18,887 nt of DNA, from the NCBI GenBank assembly GCA_938004075.1, contig CALKWP010000126.1, positions 1 to 18,887 of the forward strand, read 5' to 3'. The translations under genes and the position numbers were made by a program. Origin of the DNA: an uncultured Methanomassiliicoccales archaeon (GTDB lineage Archaea > Thermoplasmatota > Thermoplasmata > SG8-5). Every line of letters starts with the position of its first letter. The stretch's first letter is position 1. The notes below the pieces were generated by a model. That model was not told the origin of the DNA. It saw only the letters and a program-made list of their open reading frames with translations, and searched no databases. This document shows positions 1 through 7,400 of this stretch, piece after piece.

Positions 1-29
1 CTGAGGCACTCTAGAACTCCTGTATGGAA

Positions 30-185
30 AGCCCCGGGTGTACGAGCATTGCGGACAATGCGAGCAAGCCGAGTTGCGCACAATTCGGCGCTGAGCCCAG
101 GGATGAAGGGTACTCGCCCCGCCAGTACGCGCGGGGCGAAACTTGTTGCGCGGATCTGGCACTGGAGCTTTTCGTTCACCCTTCG
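30..185. other. Inverted-repeat-rich stretch, possible structured RNA
   Basis: No convincing protein gene is seen in bases 1-200. The stretch is dense in perfect or near-perfect inverted repeats: 46-51 with 56-61, 68-76 with 81-89 (extended by 63-65 with 90-92), 114-122 with 131-139, a long-range pair 105-111 with 178-184, and 32-39 with 95-102 with one mismatch. Together they suggest a multi-branched fold. Two variable pairs (73/84 and 39/95) are G.U wobbles if the + strand is the RNA, while pair 35/99 is a wobble only on the - strand, so orientation is undecided. A TATA-like box at 211-218 would place a - strand transcript start near 188, which matches the edge of the structure. The conserved motifs of RNase P RNA, SRP RNA and 5S rRNA were not found. 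The left window edge may cut the element. Confidence 0.35.
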
Positions 186-208
186 CATTGCATAAAAACG
201 ACAGATTA

Positions 209-219
209 ATGTTTATACC
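209..219. promoter_or_regulatory. TATA-like box, possibly bidirectional
   Basis: The sequence aatgtttatacc is TATA-like read either way. On the + strand its centre lies about 25 nt before the ATG at 239, which would make psd leaderless. On the - strand it lies about 25 nt before position 188, where the inverted-repeat stretch begins. Read by eye only; no matrix score was computed. Confidence 0.4.
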
Positions 220-238
220 ATAAAGCAAATGCCGTTTC

Positions 239-835
239 ATGTTCGCTCGCGGGTCCGGGGGCATCATCGTCATTCCGCTTCTAGCCGCGCTTTTCGTGTC
301 ATATCTGGCCATCTGGCCTCTGGCCATTGCCCTTTTCCTGTTCTGGTTGATACTGCTAATGTTCTTCAGGGACCCGGACCGGAAGACTGGCAAGGGCATC
401 GTTTCCTCGGCCGACGGAGTCGTCGATTGGATAAGAGAGGATGGCGACTGGCTAATAATCTCGGTATTCATGAACCTGCACAATGTCCATGTGAACCGCG
501 CCCCGCTCTCCGGAAAGGCGCTCAAGGTCACCAGGAAGGCAGGCGGGATGTGGCCCGCTTTCATGGAACGGTCGGCCAGGAATTCCAAAGCATTCATGGT
601 TTTCGACACCGATATCGGCATCGTGAAGGTGGAGCAGGTCTCCGGCGTTTTCGCCTGGCGCGTATGTCCGTATGTCCGCCGGGGGAACGTTGTCAGGCGC
701 GGCCAGCGCATCGGCATGATACGCTTCGGGTCCAGGGTGAATGTCTGGCTGCCGAAAGACAGGATTGTTTGCAAAGTCAAAATCGGCCAGAGGACGCTGG
801 CCGGCATCACAACCATCGCCGAGGTGAGGAAATGA
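239..835 (+). CDS. psd: Phosphatidylserine (archaetidylserine) decarboxylase, short form
   Basis: Decarboxylates serine-headgroup phospholipid, probably archaetidylserine, to the ethanolamine form. The enzyme is membrane-associated and uses a pyruvoyl group. The 198-residue protein shows one or two hydrophobic helices at about residues 8-42, then FFRDPDR (42-48), the conserved histidine segment MNLHNVHVNRAP (78-89), and the self-cleavage site RFGSRVNVWLP (162-172). In this family the chain breaks between Gly164 and Ser165 and the serine becomes pyruvoyl. Length fits the short archaeal/bacterial form rather than the longer E. coli type. The ATG at 239 is the only in-frame ATG after the stop at 221, and it fits leaderless transcription from the TATA at 211-218. 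It overlaps pssA by ATGA. Function in ether lipids is inferred from the host, not visible. Confidence 0.92.
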   Translation: MFARGSGGIIVIPLLAALFVSYLAIWPLAIALFLFWLILLMFFRDPDRKTGKGIVSSADGVVDWIREDGDWLIISVFMNLHNVHVNRAPLSGKALKVTRKAGGMWPAFMERSARNSKAFMVFDTDIGIVKVEQVSGVFAWRVCPYVRRGNVVRRGQRIGMIRFGSRVNVWLPKDRIVCKVKIGQRTLAGITTIAEVRK

Positions 836-1620
836 GGTGGCTCAGCAAGATCACGTCCGCGGACCTGCTCACCCTGTTCAACGGGCTCCTTGGCATGGTG
901 TCCATAACTTACATCCTGGACGGGAGGCATGTCTTCGCGGCCCTGCTGATATTCATGGCCGTGATAGTCGACGGAATGGACGGGATTGCTGCAAGAAAAT
1001 TCAGGAAGAAGCATGATTTCGGCAGATTCCTGGATTCAATCTCGGACGCGGTCTCATTCTGCCTAGCCCCCGGCATTCTGATTTACAACAATTTTTACGA
1101 TAAGGAACTGGGCAGCGCCTGGTACTATCTGCCGAACACGATTGCCCTGATTGGCAGCGTGCTGTTCGTGGGCTTCGGCCTGTTGAGGCTGGCCAGATTT
1201 GCGGGAAAGGATTTCAAGACGGCTGGATTCAGGGGGCTTCCGACTCCGGCCGCGGCCATGATTGCGATAGTGCTCTGCCTGCTCTGGGGGAACCCGGCAT
1301 TCTCGCCTTTCTCGCTGGGCTATGAAGCTTACCCGGTTCTCGGCGCCGTGATTGCGCTTGCTCTCATCATGGTGTCAGATATCCCCTACCCGAAGTTCGC
1401 GGGAAGGGCCGCCATGGCAGTCGGGACCATCGTTGCCGTCGGGATACTCATAATGGGGCTTTATGTGATTGAAACGGAGCTTGACCTCCCTTACACCGAG
1501 ATTATGGTCATCCTTCTGGGGCTGATGCTGGGGTACCTGGTGTGCGGGCCTCTCTATGAGATAACCAGACCCGGTTACCAGCGCAGGGAGAGAAGGAAGC
1601 GGCGCGGAAAGAAAGCATGA
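832..1620 (+). CDS. pssA: CDP-diacylglycerol/archaeol-serine O-phosphatidyltransferase
   Basis: Makes the serine-headgroup phospholipid that psd then decarboxylates, by displacing CMP from a CDP-activated lipid with L-serine. It is an integral membrane protein of 262 residues. The CDP-alcohol phosphotransferase signature is complete: Asp47, Asp50, Gly51, Ala54, Arg55, Gly64, Asp68 and Asp72 (the stretch DGMDGIAARK followed by GRFLDSISD). GLPTPAAA (136-143) and SDIPYPK (182-188) are typical of PssA-type members. About six hydrophobic segments follow, and the C-terminus is strongly basic (251-262). The ATG at 832 overlaps the psd stop (ATGA), with GGTGAGG just upstream. The same frame stays open upstream to 229, but that part lies over psd and has no coding character. 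Serine as the acceptor is inferred from the pairing with psd. Confidence 0.92.
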   Translation: MRWLSKITSADLLTLFNGLLGMVSITYILDGRHVFAALLIFMAVIVDGMDGIAARKFRKKHDFGRFLDSISDAVSFCLAPGILIYNNFYDKELGSAWYYLPNTIALIGSVLFVGFGLLRLARFAGKDFKTAGFRGLPTPAAAMIAIVLCLLWGNPAFSPFSLGYEAYPVLGAVIALALIMVSDIPYPKFAGRAAMAVGTIVAVGILIMGLYVIETELDLPYTEIMVILLGLMLGYLVCGPLYEITRPGYQRRERRKRRGKKA

Positions 1621-1666
1621 TTTTCAAGCCATATCGACTCAAAAGCCACAATATTATATGAGAAAC

Positions 1667-1675
1667 CTTAAATAA
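1667..1675 (+). promoter_or_regulatory. TATA-like box upstream of pdxS
   Basis: cttaaataa is centred about 26 nt before the GGTGA at 1697-1701. Transcription from it would leave a very short leader of about 9 nt. A second AT-rich candidate (attatatg) lies at 1652-1660. Assigned by eye. Confidence 0.4.
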
Positions 1676-1705
1676 CCAGACAGATTAAGACGCATCGGTG
1701 AGCAT

Positions 1706-2722
1706 TTGCCAATTGATTTGGACATTGAAAGATTGAGATACGGCACCGAACTCCTCAAGAGGGGTTTCGCCAAGATGCAGAAGGGCGGCGTCGTCATGGA
1801 CGTGACCAACCATGAACAGGCAATCATAGCCGAGGAAGCTGGCGCGGTGGCTGTCATGGCCCTGGAAAGGGTGCCATCCGACATCCGAAGGGACGGGGGC
1901 GTCGCGCGCATGGCCGACCCGGTCAAGATTCAGGAAATTCTCGATTCGGTTTCCATACCGGTCATGGCGAAATGCCGCATCGGCCATTTCGCGGAAGCCA
2001 GGGTGCTGGAGCACATGGGCGTCGACATGATTGATGAGTCTGAGGTATTAACGCCGGCGGACCCGTTCTTCCATGTAGTCAAAGCGGATTTCAAGGTTCC
2101 ATTTGTGTGCGGCGCGACCCATCTGGGCGAGGCGGTCCGCAGGATTGCCGAGGGCGCGGCCATGATACGCACGAAGGGCGAGGCCGGGACCGGGAATGTC
2201 ATCGAAGCCACAAGGCACCAGAGGCTCATCCAGGGCATGATATCCAAGCTGAGGGTCGTCTCGGAGAACGAGCTTGATTGCATTGCCAAGACCTACGCGG
2301 CCCCATTCGGAAAGCTGGAAAAGACCCTGAGGGCGCAGTGGTGCGATGCCGATACTCCCGCAGACGAGGTCGTCTTCGGCGGCATCACCATGGGAGAATG
2401 GGAGGCGAAAGTGAAAAGCCTGCTAATCGAGATTCGCGACCTGCAGAGATTGCCAGTTGTCAATTTCGCGGCCGGCGGGATAGCCACGCCCGCGGATGCG
2501 GTCCTCATGATGCAATCCGGTTCAGACGGCGTATTCGTGGGTTCCGGCATATTCAAATCCAGCGACCCGGCAAGGCGCGCGAAGGCGATAACCGAGGCCG
2601 TGGCTCATTTCGATGACCCGGCAATCGTGATGGAAGTGTCAAAGGGCCTGGGCGAGGCGATGCCAGGAATCAACATTGATGACATACCCATCGAGAAGCG
2701 CCTCCAGGACAGAGGCTGGTAG
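1706..2722 (+). CDS. pdxS: Pyridoxal 5'-phosphate synthase subunit PdxS
   Basis: Synthase subunit of the DXP-independent vitamin B6 pathway. It builds PLP from ribose 5-phosphate, glyceraldehyde 3-phosphate and ammonia delivered by the glutaminase PdxT, which is not in this window. The 338-residue TIM barrel has Asp32 in VVMDVTN, the first catalytic lysine Lys89 in VMAKCRIGHFAEA, the second Lys157 in IRTKGEAGTGN, and the phosphate loop near AAGGIATPADA. Compared with bacterial PdxS of about 293 residues, there is an extra segment at about 200-240, as I recall for archaeal homologues. The end QDRGW matches the family C-terminus. The start is TTG at 1706, chosen because GGTGA sits at 1697-1701, no in-frame ATG precedes the conserved N-terminus, and the next residues align with the family start. 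Confidence 0.96.
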   Translation: MPIDLDIERLRYGTELLKRGFAKMQKGGVVMDVTNHEQAIIAEEAGAVAVMALERVPSDIRRDGGVARMADPVKIQEILDSVSIPVMAKCRIGHFAEARVLEHMGVDMIDESEVLTPADPFFHVVKADFKVPFVCGATHLGEAVRRIAEGAAMIRTKGEAGTGNVIEATRHQRLIQGMISKLRVVSENELDCIAKTYAAPFGKLEKTLRAQWCDADTPADEVVFGGITMGEWEAKVKSLLIEIRDLQRLPVVNFAAGGIATPADAVLMMQSGSDGVFVGSGIFKSSDPARRAKAITEAVAHFDDPAIVMEVSKGLGEAMPGINIDDIPIEKRLQDRGW

Positions 2723-2730
2723 AGGTAGCC

Positions 2731-3609
2731 ATGAAAAAGATCAAGAGCGGGGTTTACGGCCTTAACACGCTGCTGGACGGCGGCATGAATGAGAATTCCG
2801 CGACTGTGGTCATAGGATGCTCTGGCGCCGGCAAGACAACGCTCGCGACACAATTCATCCGCCGGGGCCTGGAGATGGGCCAGGAAGGGATTTTTGTCAG
2901 TCTGGACGAGAACAAGGAGCAGATAATCAAGGAAGCCATCCAGATGGGGTGGAAGAAAATCGTTGATTACATTGATGAGGAAAAATTGGTTTTCATCGAC
3001 GCATCGGGCCATGAGTTCTCCGCTTTCATCAAGAAAGAGTTGCCTAGTTTCGTGGCTGACTGGAAAGGCGCCAATGCACGCATCTCGATTGATCCGCTTA
3101 CGCCGGTCATGTGGTCCACCCCGGACAGGTACCAGCAGCGCGAGCTGATAGGCTTCATGCTCAAGGAAACGCGCAAGGTCGGGACAGTCCTCGCAACCCT
3201 GGAGGAGCACGGAACATCAGGAGACCTCTCCGGCAATGAAACGGTGATTCCCATGTATCTCGCTGACTGCGTCATTCACCTCAGGAGCATCCACGACCCG
3301 ACGCTTGGCCTCCAGAGGCGGTTGAAGATACTGAAATGCAGGTCGAGCCGGCACAGCAAGACCGAGCACAGATATTCCATCGTCAAGGGCCTTGGCATTG
3401 TGGTTGACCCGGAGAACTCAAGTCTCAGGCCATCAAGGAAGGTTCCGGACGAGCTTGCCGGGATACTCGAGAAGAACAGAGGCAAGATCCCGGCGAGGGT
3501 CTATGGCAGGCTGGCAGAGGTCCTGGAAGAGCTCCGGGACGATGATTTTTCCGACATCAAGCTGGAAATTCTCATGAGGGAGATCATTGCCGAGTACAAA
3601 GACGAATAG
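2731..3609 (+). CDS. KaiC-like RecA-superfamily ATPase (single domain)
   Basis: A stand-alone KaiC-type ATPase of 292 residues, probably a regulatory or signalling ATPase; its target is unknown. It begins with the family opening SGVYGLNTLLDGGM (6-19). Walker A is GCSGAGKTT (29-37, Lys35). FVSLDE (55-60) ends in the acidic pair usual after strand 2, and the Walker B strand ISID ends at Asp121. After the RecA core (about 1-225) there is a charged, helical C-terminal extension of about 60 residues (235-292) that I do not recognise. There is no second KaiC domain, so circadian-clock function is not implied. The ATG lies 8 nt after pdxS with an AGAGGTAG ribosome-binding site, so the two are probably co-transcribed. 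Many archaeal solo KaiC genes sit beside sensors or regulators, and a winged-helix gene follows here. Confidence 0.88.
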   Translation: MKKIKSGVYGLNTLLDGGMNENSATVVIGCSGAGKTTLATQFIRRGLEMGQEGIFVSLDENKEQIIKEAIQMGWKKIVDYIDEEKLVFIDASGHEFSAFIKKELPSFVADWKGANARISIDPLTPVMWSTPDRYQQRELIGFMLKETRKVGTVLATLEEHGTSGDLSGNETVIPMYLADCVIHLRSIHDPTLGLQRRLKILKCRSSRHSKTEHRYSIVKGLGIVVDPENSSLRPSRKVPDELAGILEKNRGKIPARVYGRLAEVLEELRDDDFSDIKLEILMREIIAEYKDE

Positions 3610-3663
3610 AGCGGCAGTAAATTATTAAACCGGCCGCCGATACCTTAAGTGAGGAAGGCAAAA

Positions 3664-4368
3664 ATGACAGATAGCATCGGCAAAGCATTTGCCAGCGCCA
3701 TCAAGGAACCTGTTGTCTCAGCGGAGGAGAAGCGTGGCGGCCATGTTTTCCAGAATCGCCACAGGCGCGATATTTTCTCGAAATTGACAATGATGCCGTG
3801 CATAGGCGTTTCAAGAATATCGGCAGAGTGCGGAATATCGCCGAACACCGCCAAATGGCACCTGGACAGGCTGGTGGAATCGGGATATGCCGTGAGGCAT
3901 GGCGACGGCAAATCGCTGGTGTTTTTCCCGGAGGGACTGGTCTCACACGACCAGGCCAGCATGTTCAGGCTCATCAATCATCCGGCAATCGGCGCGATTT
4001 TCAGGTTGATCCTTAATTCGCCGGGCTCTTCCCAATCCGCGATTTCCGCTTCCATCGGCGGTAAAAGGCAGACTGTCGCACGCTCGTTGGCGAGCCTGGA
4101 ATCCGCTGGCCTGGTGACTGCGGTTGCGGATGGCACCCACACAAGGTACTTCCCGACTGAATTGCTCCAGAAAAACGGCGATGATTTTTACAATCAATCG
4201 AAAGGCTTCTCTGATTTCATTCTCAAGAAGCTTGCGGATGAAGCTGGTAAGCCGCCAGTTGTTATCAAGAAGGGACTTGACAGGATTGTTGTTGAGATGG
4301 GGCTCGCCACCGACAGGTTCGCGATGGATATCGGCATCAATCCTTTCCTGACATGCAGTGTTTGTTGA
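3664..4368 (+). CDS. Tandem winged-helix transcriptional regulator
   Basis: A predicted DNA-binding regulator of 234 residues with two winged-helix units. The first spans about residues 31-89, with recognition helix ISPNTAKWHLDRL (58-70) followed by a wing (GYAVRHGDGKSLVFF). The second spans about 105-165, with GGKRQTVARSLASLESAGL (132-150) and a wing ending in TRYFP. A third, mostly helical C-terminal part (about 166-234) is unassigned and ends in a Cys-x2-Cys-like CSVC. This double layout is common in archaeal regulators of the ArsR/MarR-like type. The ATG at 3664 is preferred over an in-frame GTG at 3649 because GAGGAAGG (3651-3658) is correctly spaced for the ATG. A weak TATA (attattaaac, 3621-3630) suggests its own promoter 54 nt after the KaiC-like gene. 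Targets are unknown; the nearest downstream candidate is the giant gene. Confidence 0.82.
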   Translation: MTDSIGKAFASAIKEPVVSAEEKRGGHVFQNRHRRDIFSKLTMMPCIGVSRISAECGISPNTAKWHLDRLVESGYAVRHGDGKSLVFFPEGLVSHDQASMFRLINHPAIGAIFRLILNSPGSSQSAISASIGGKRQTVARSLASLESAGLVTAVADGTHTRYFPTELLQKNGDDFYNQSKGFSDFILKKLADEAGKPPVVIKKGLDRIVVEMGLATDRFAMDIGINPFLTCSVC

Positions 4369-4436
4369 ATGCAAAAATTAAACAAAATAGTGTTTTAACA
4401 ATGCCCATAATTAGCCCAATGCTGCACATCGAGAAA

Positions 4437-4454
4437 CTATAAAGCATATATATC
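4437..4454 (+). promoter_or_regulatory. TATA-like boxes of the giant surface-protein gene
   Basis: tataaa and atatatat lie within 4437-4454 in a 109-bp intergenic gap. The second is centred about 26-28 nt before the ATG at 4478, so the mRNA would be leaderless or nearly so. There is no Shine-Dalgarno sequence before the ATG, which agrees. Confidence 0.5.
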
Positions 4455-4477
4455 TATGAAAAGAACAGCATCGTAAG

Positions 4478-7400
4478 ATGAACAACACAGACGATGATTT
4501 TGCCGAACTCGTACTGATTCCCGGCGTGGGAAGGGCCAAAGCAAGGGCGCTGTTCAATGCCGGCTACAGGACCCTCGAGGAAATCGGCAAGGCCGATACC
4601 AGGGCGCTGGCAAAGGTTCCCGGTATCGGACTCGACCTGGCCAGGAGCATGCAGGATTTCGCAGTCATCATGGCATCGGCAGCTCCGAAAGAGGCGGAGC
4701 CCGAGGCGAAAGGCGGCCTTTTCATATGCCCGCTCTGCGGCTCCATGGTTGGCGCGGGTTCATCCGCCTGCCCGGGTTGCGGCATCACGTTCAGCGACGA
4801 AGTTGATGATGACATTGAACCGATTGAGGCGGAATCCGAAATCAAAGAGGACGACGGGTTCTGGTACAAGAAGAATGCATCCCTCTTCATCTGCCCGGAG
4901 TGCGGCTCACTAGTTTCTGATGCGGGCGATTCATGCCCGAAGTGCGGCGTTCAATTCGACAAGGATGAGGGAGAGGCCGAGCTGCCTGACTTGCCCTCAC
5001 CCGCCGGAGAGGATGATGGATACTGGTACAAAACCGGAGACAGCACGCTGTTCATGTGCCCGAACTGCGGCTCTTTCATAACGAAGGATGCGGACGGCTG
5101 CAGCGCATGCGGAATTGTCTTTGAGAACGGGGGCGAAGAGGATGCGGAGGAAAGGCCAGAGACGCTGCTCTGCCCCATGTGCAAATCATCGCTCCCTGCA
5201 GGCGCGGATTCCTGCGGCGAATGCGGATTCGACTTCAACAGGGAGAAGGAATCCGATGGATTCTGGTATAAGGACCAGACAGAACTCTTCATGTGCCCGG
5301 ATTGCGGCGCTTTCATACCGAAGAGCGCCTCGAAATGCGGGATATGCGGTGCTGTCCTTGAGGAGGATGACGGTTCCGAGCCAGCGCCCCCGGTTGCGGA
5401 AACCTGCCCCATGTGCAAGGGCGAGCTGGCGCCCGGAATGAAGAGCTGCAAGGAGTGCGGGTATGACCCGGCCCTGGAGAAGGATGCGGATGGGTTCTGG
5501 TACAAGGATTCGTCTGCCCTTTTCATCTGCCCGGGATGCGGCGCTTTCATATCTGAAGCGGCAAACAGCTGCTTGAATTGCGGGCTTGTTTTCGAGGGAG
5601 CCGAGGCAGATGAAGAGAAACACGAGCCTGTGATTGTAAAGCCCGAAGGGGCGAGTGAGCCCGGTTCCGATCTGGAAAAGCAGGTTGATGACCTCATCGA
5701 ACTTGTTGAGATGGAAGACATCCTTGAAGCCGAGGCGAGTGGCAAAGAGGAGATTGAAGATGCAGAAGACATTGGAATTTCGGCTCAGGAAGCGCTCTAC
5801 CTCTGCCCCATCTGCGGCGCGTTCATACAATCCGGCATGAGCAAGTGCCCATCATGCGCTGCAGTCTTCGATGACATCGAGGAAATGGAGCTGGAGCCTG
5901 TGGGCTCTGTCCTGGAGACAGTAATTGACAACAAGGAACTTGCCAGGGAGATGGCGACCGAGATAGAGGAGATAGAGGCGGAACTTCTGGAACCTCCAAA
6001 ACAGATTGCAGAGAGAAAGGGCGGCGTTTCCAAGGATTTCCTTGACAGGTGGAAGAAGCTGGACGTTGATGATGAGAGCGAGATTCTTGGCATAGTCCGG
6101 AAGAAGGCGGCGGAAACCAAGACCCTCAGCCCGGTTGAGATTGATGCGGAACTGGGTCTTGATGAGGCGCCTGAAGACCGGGACAAGAATTTCGGGTACT
6201 GGAGAGACAGGGCCAGGGACATGGCATCCATTGGAAAAGTGGAGGAAGCCGTGGCATTGCTCGACCGGGCAGTGGAGCTGAACCCGGAGCGCGAGATGGA
6301 GTACAAGCGCCTGATGCTCGAGATAATGGGCATCGGTTCGGAGGAGAAGGCAGTTGACATATCAGACATGGTCAGCATCGACGATATCGGCGACCTTTCA
6401 ATGGATGAGGCATTGATATCCTCGAAGAATCTGGAAAAACTCGAGGAAGTCGAGCGCCGATTGGCCAAGGAGCCTGAGAACGGGGTGCTCTGGCAGGAGA
6501 AGGGCGAGCTTCTGGAGAAGCTGGGCAGGCACAGCGAGGCGGTTGCCTGCTTTGATAAATCAATCAGCATCTCATACTCTGAACTCAGGAAGGACGCAAA
6601 AGCCATTGGTAGGGCAGGAAGGCTGCCTCAGCCCGGCATCGGGCTGACGAATGGCATGGGCAGGGTGAATGGCACTGTCAACGGACTTCTCTCCCAGAGA
6701 GGGTTGGTCAGCGGAAGCCTCTCCGGCATGGTCAATGGAAAGGTCAACGGCCTTTCCCGGGGAAAAGTGAACGGATTCACGAGACCGGCCGGCAAGGTAA
6801 ATGGAATGTTCAGCGGCAGGACCAATGGAAAGGTCAACGGCCTCACCAACGGCATGCTCGAAGGAAGAGTCAACGGAACCGGGCTGATTAACGGGACTGG
6901 CCTTGGCCTGATAAACGGCGGGCTGGTGAACGGGCTCGGGCTGGTGAATGGGGAAGGCATGGTCAATGGCATGGGCTCCCTCAGAAGGCTGAGGCAGAGG
7001 CGCAGGGAGCGAATAATCTGGAGGTACAGGCTCACCGCGATGGTGCTGTTCGTTACCCTGGTTCTCATGATTTCCATGATTGGGAACATGGTCATCCAGG
7101 AGGAAAGCGGCAACATTTACATTGACGGCAATTTCGCTGAGTGGAACGGCGTGAGCAGCTACTACAATTTCCTGTCTCCCGCGCAGAGATTGAACATAAT
7201 GGAGACCAGGATGGCCATCCAGAACGGAAGAATCAATATGCTGGTTCTTCTGGAAGGCGATGCCTTTGACGGGGCCGGCGTTGATTCTGTCTGGGCGCTC
7301 GCCGACCTTGACAGAAATCCGGATACTGGCTACAGCATGGGAAGCATGGGCGTGGACCTGGCTGTGGAGGTATACGGTTGGAACGGCACCCTGATGGGAA

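Noticed and set aside
30..185. Identification as RNase P RNA, SRP RNA or 5S rRNA
   Set aside because: The conserved segments of these RNAs (for example GAGGAAAGUCC with its distal ACAGAA partner, or the GGAAG/AGCA SRP loops) were not found. Only GGAAAG at 26-31 is reminiscent, which is too little.
24..209. A 61-codon + strand frame, and an open - strand frame from 188 to the left edge
   Set aside because: Both cross the inverted-repeat stretch, have odd composition, use Arg codons unlike the neighbouring genes and show no motif. A structured RNA is at least as likely.
229..831. A 201-codon extension in front of pssA in the same frame
   Set aside because: It lies wholly over psd, is His/Arg/Gly-rich without motifs, and the ATG at 832 has a good ribosome-binding site and the family N-terminus.
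2731..3609. A circadian-clock KaiC
   Set aside because: There is one ATPase domain only, no KaiA or KaiB nearby, and solo KaiC-like ATPases are widespread in archaea with other roles.
4951..6606. Several long - strand frames under the zinc-ribbon region
   Set aside because: Ser/Pro-rich shadows of the acidic, GAN-rich coding strand; none has a promoter or motif.
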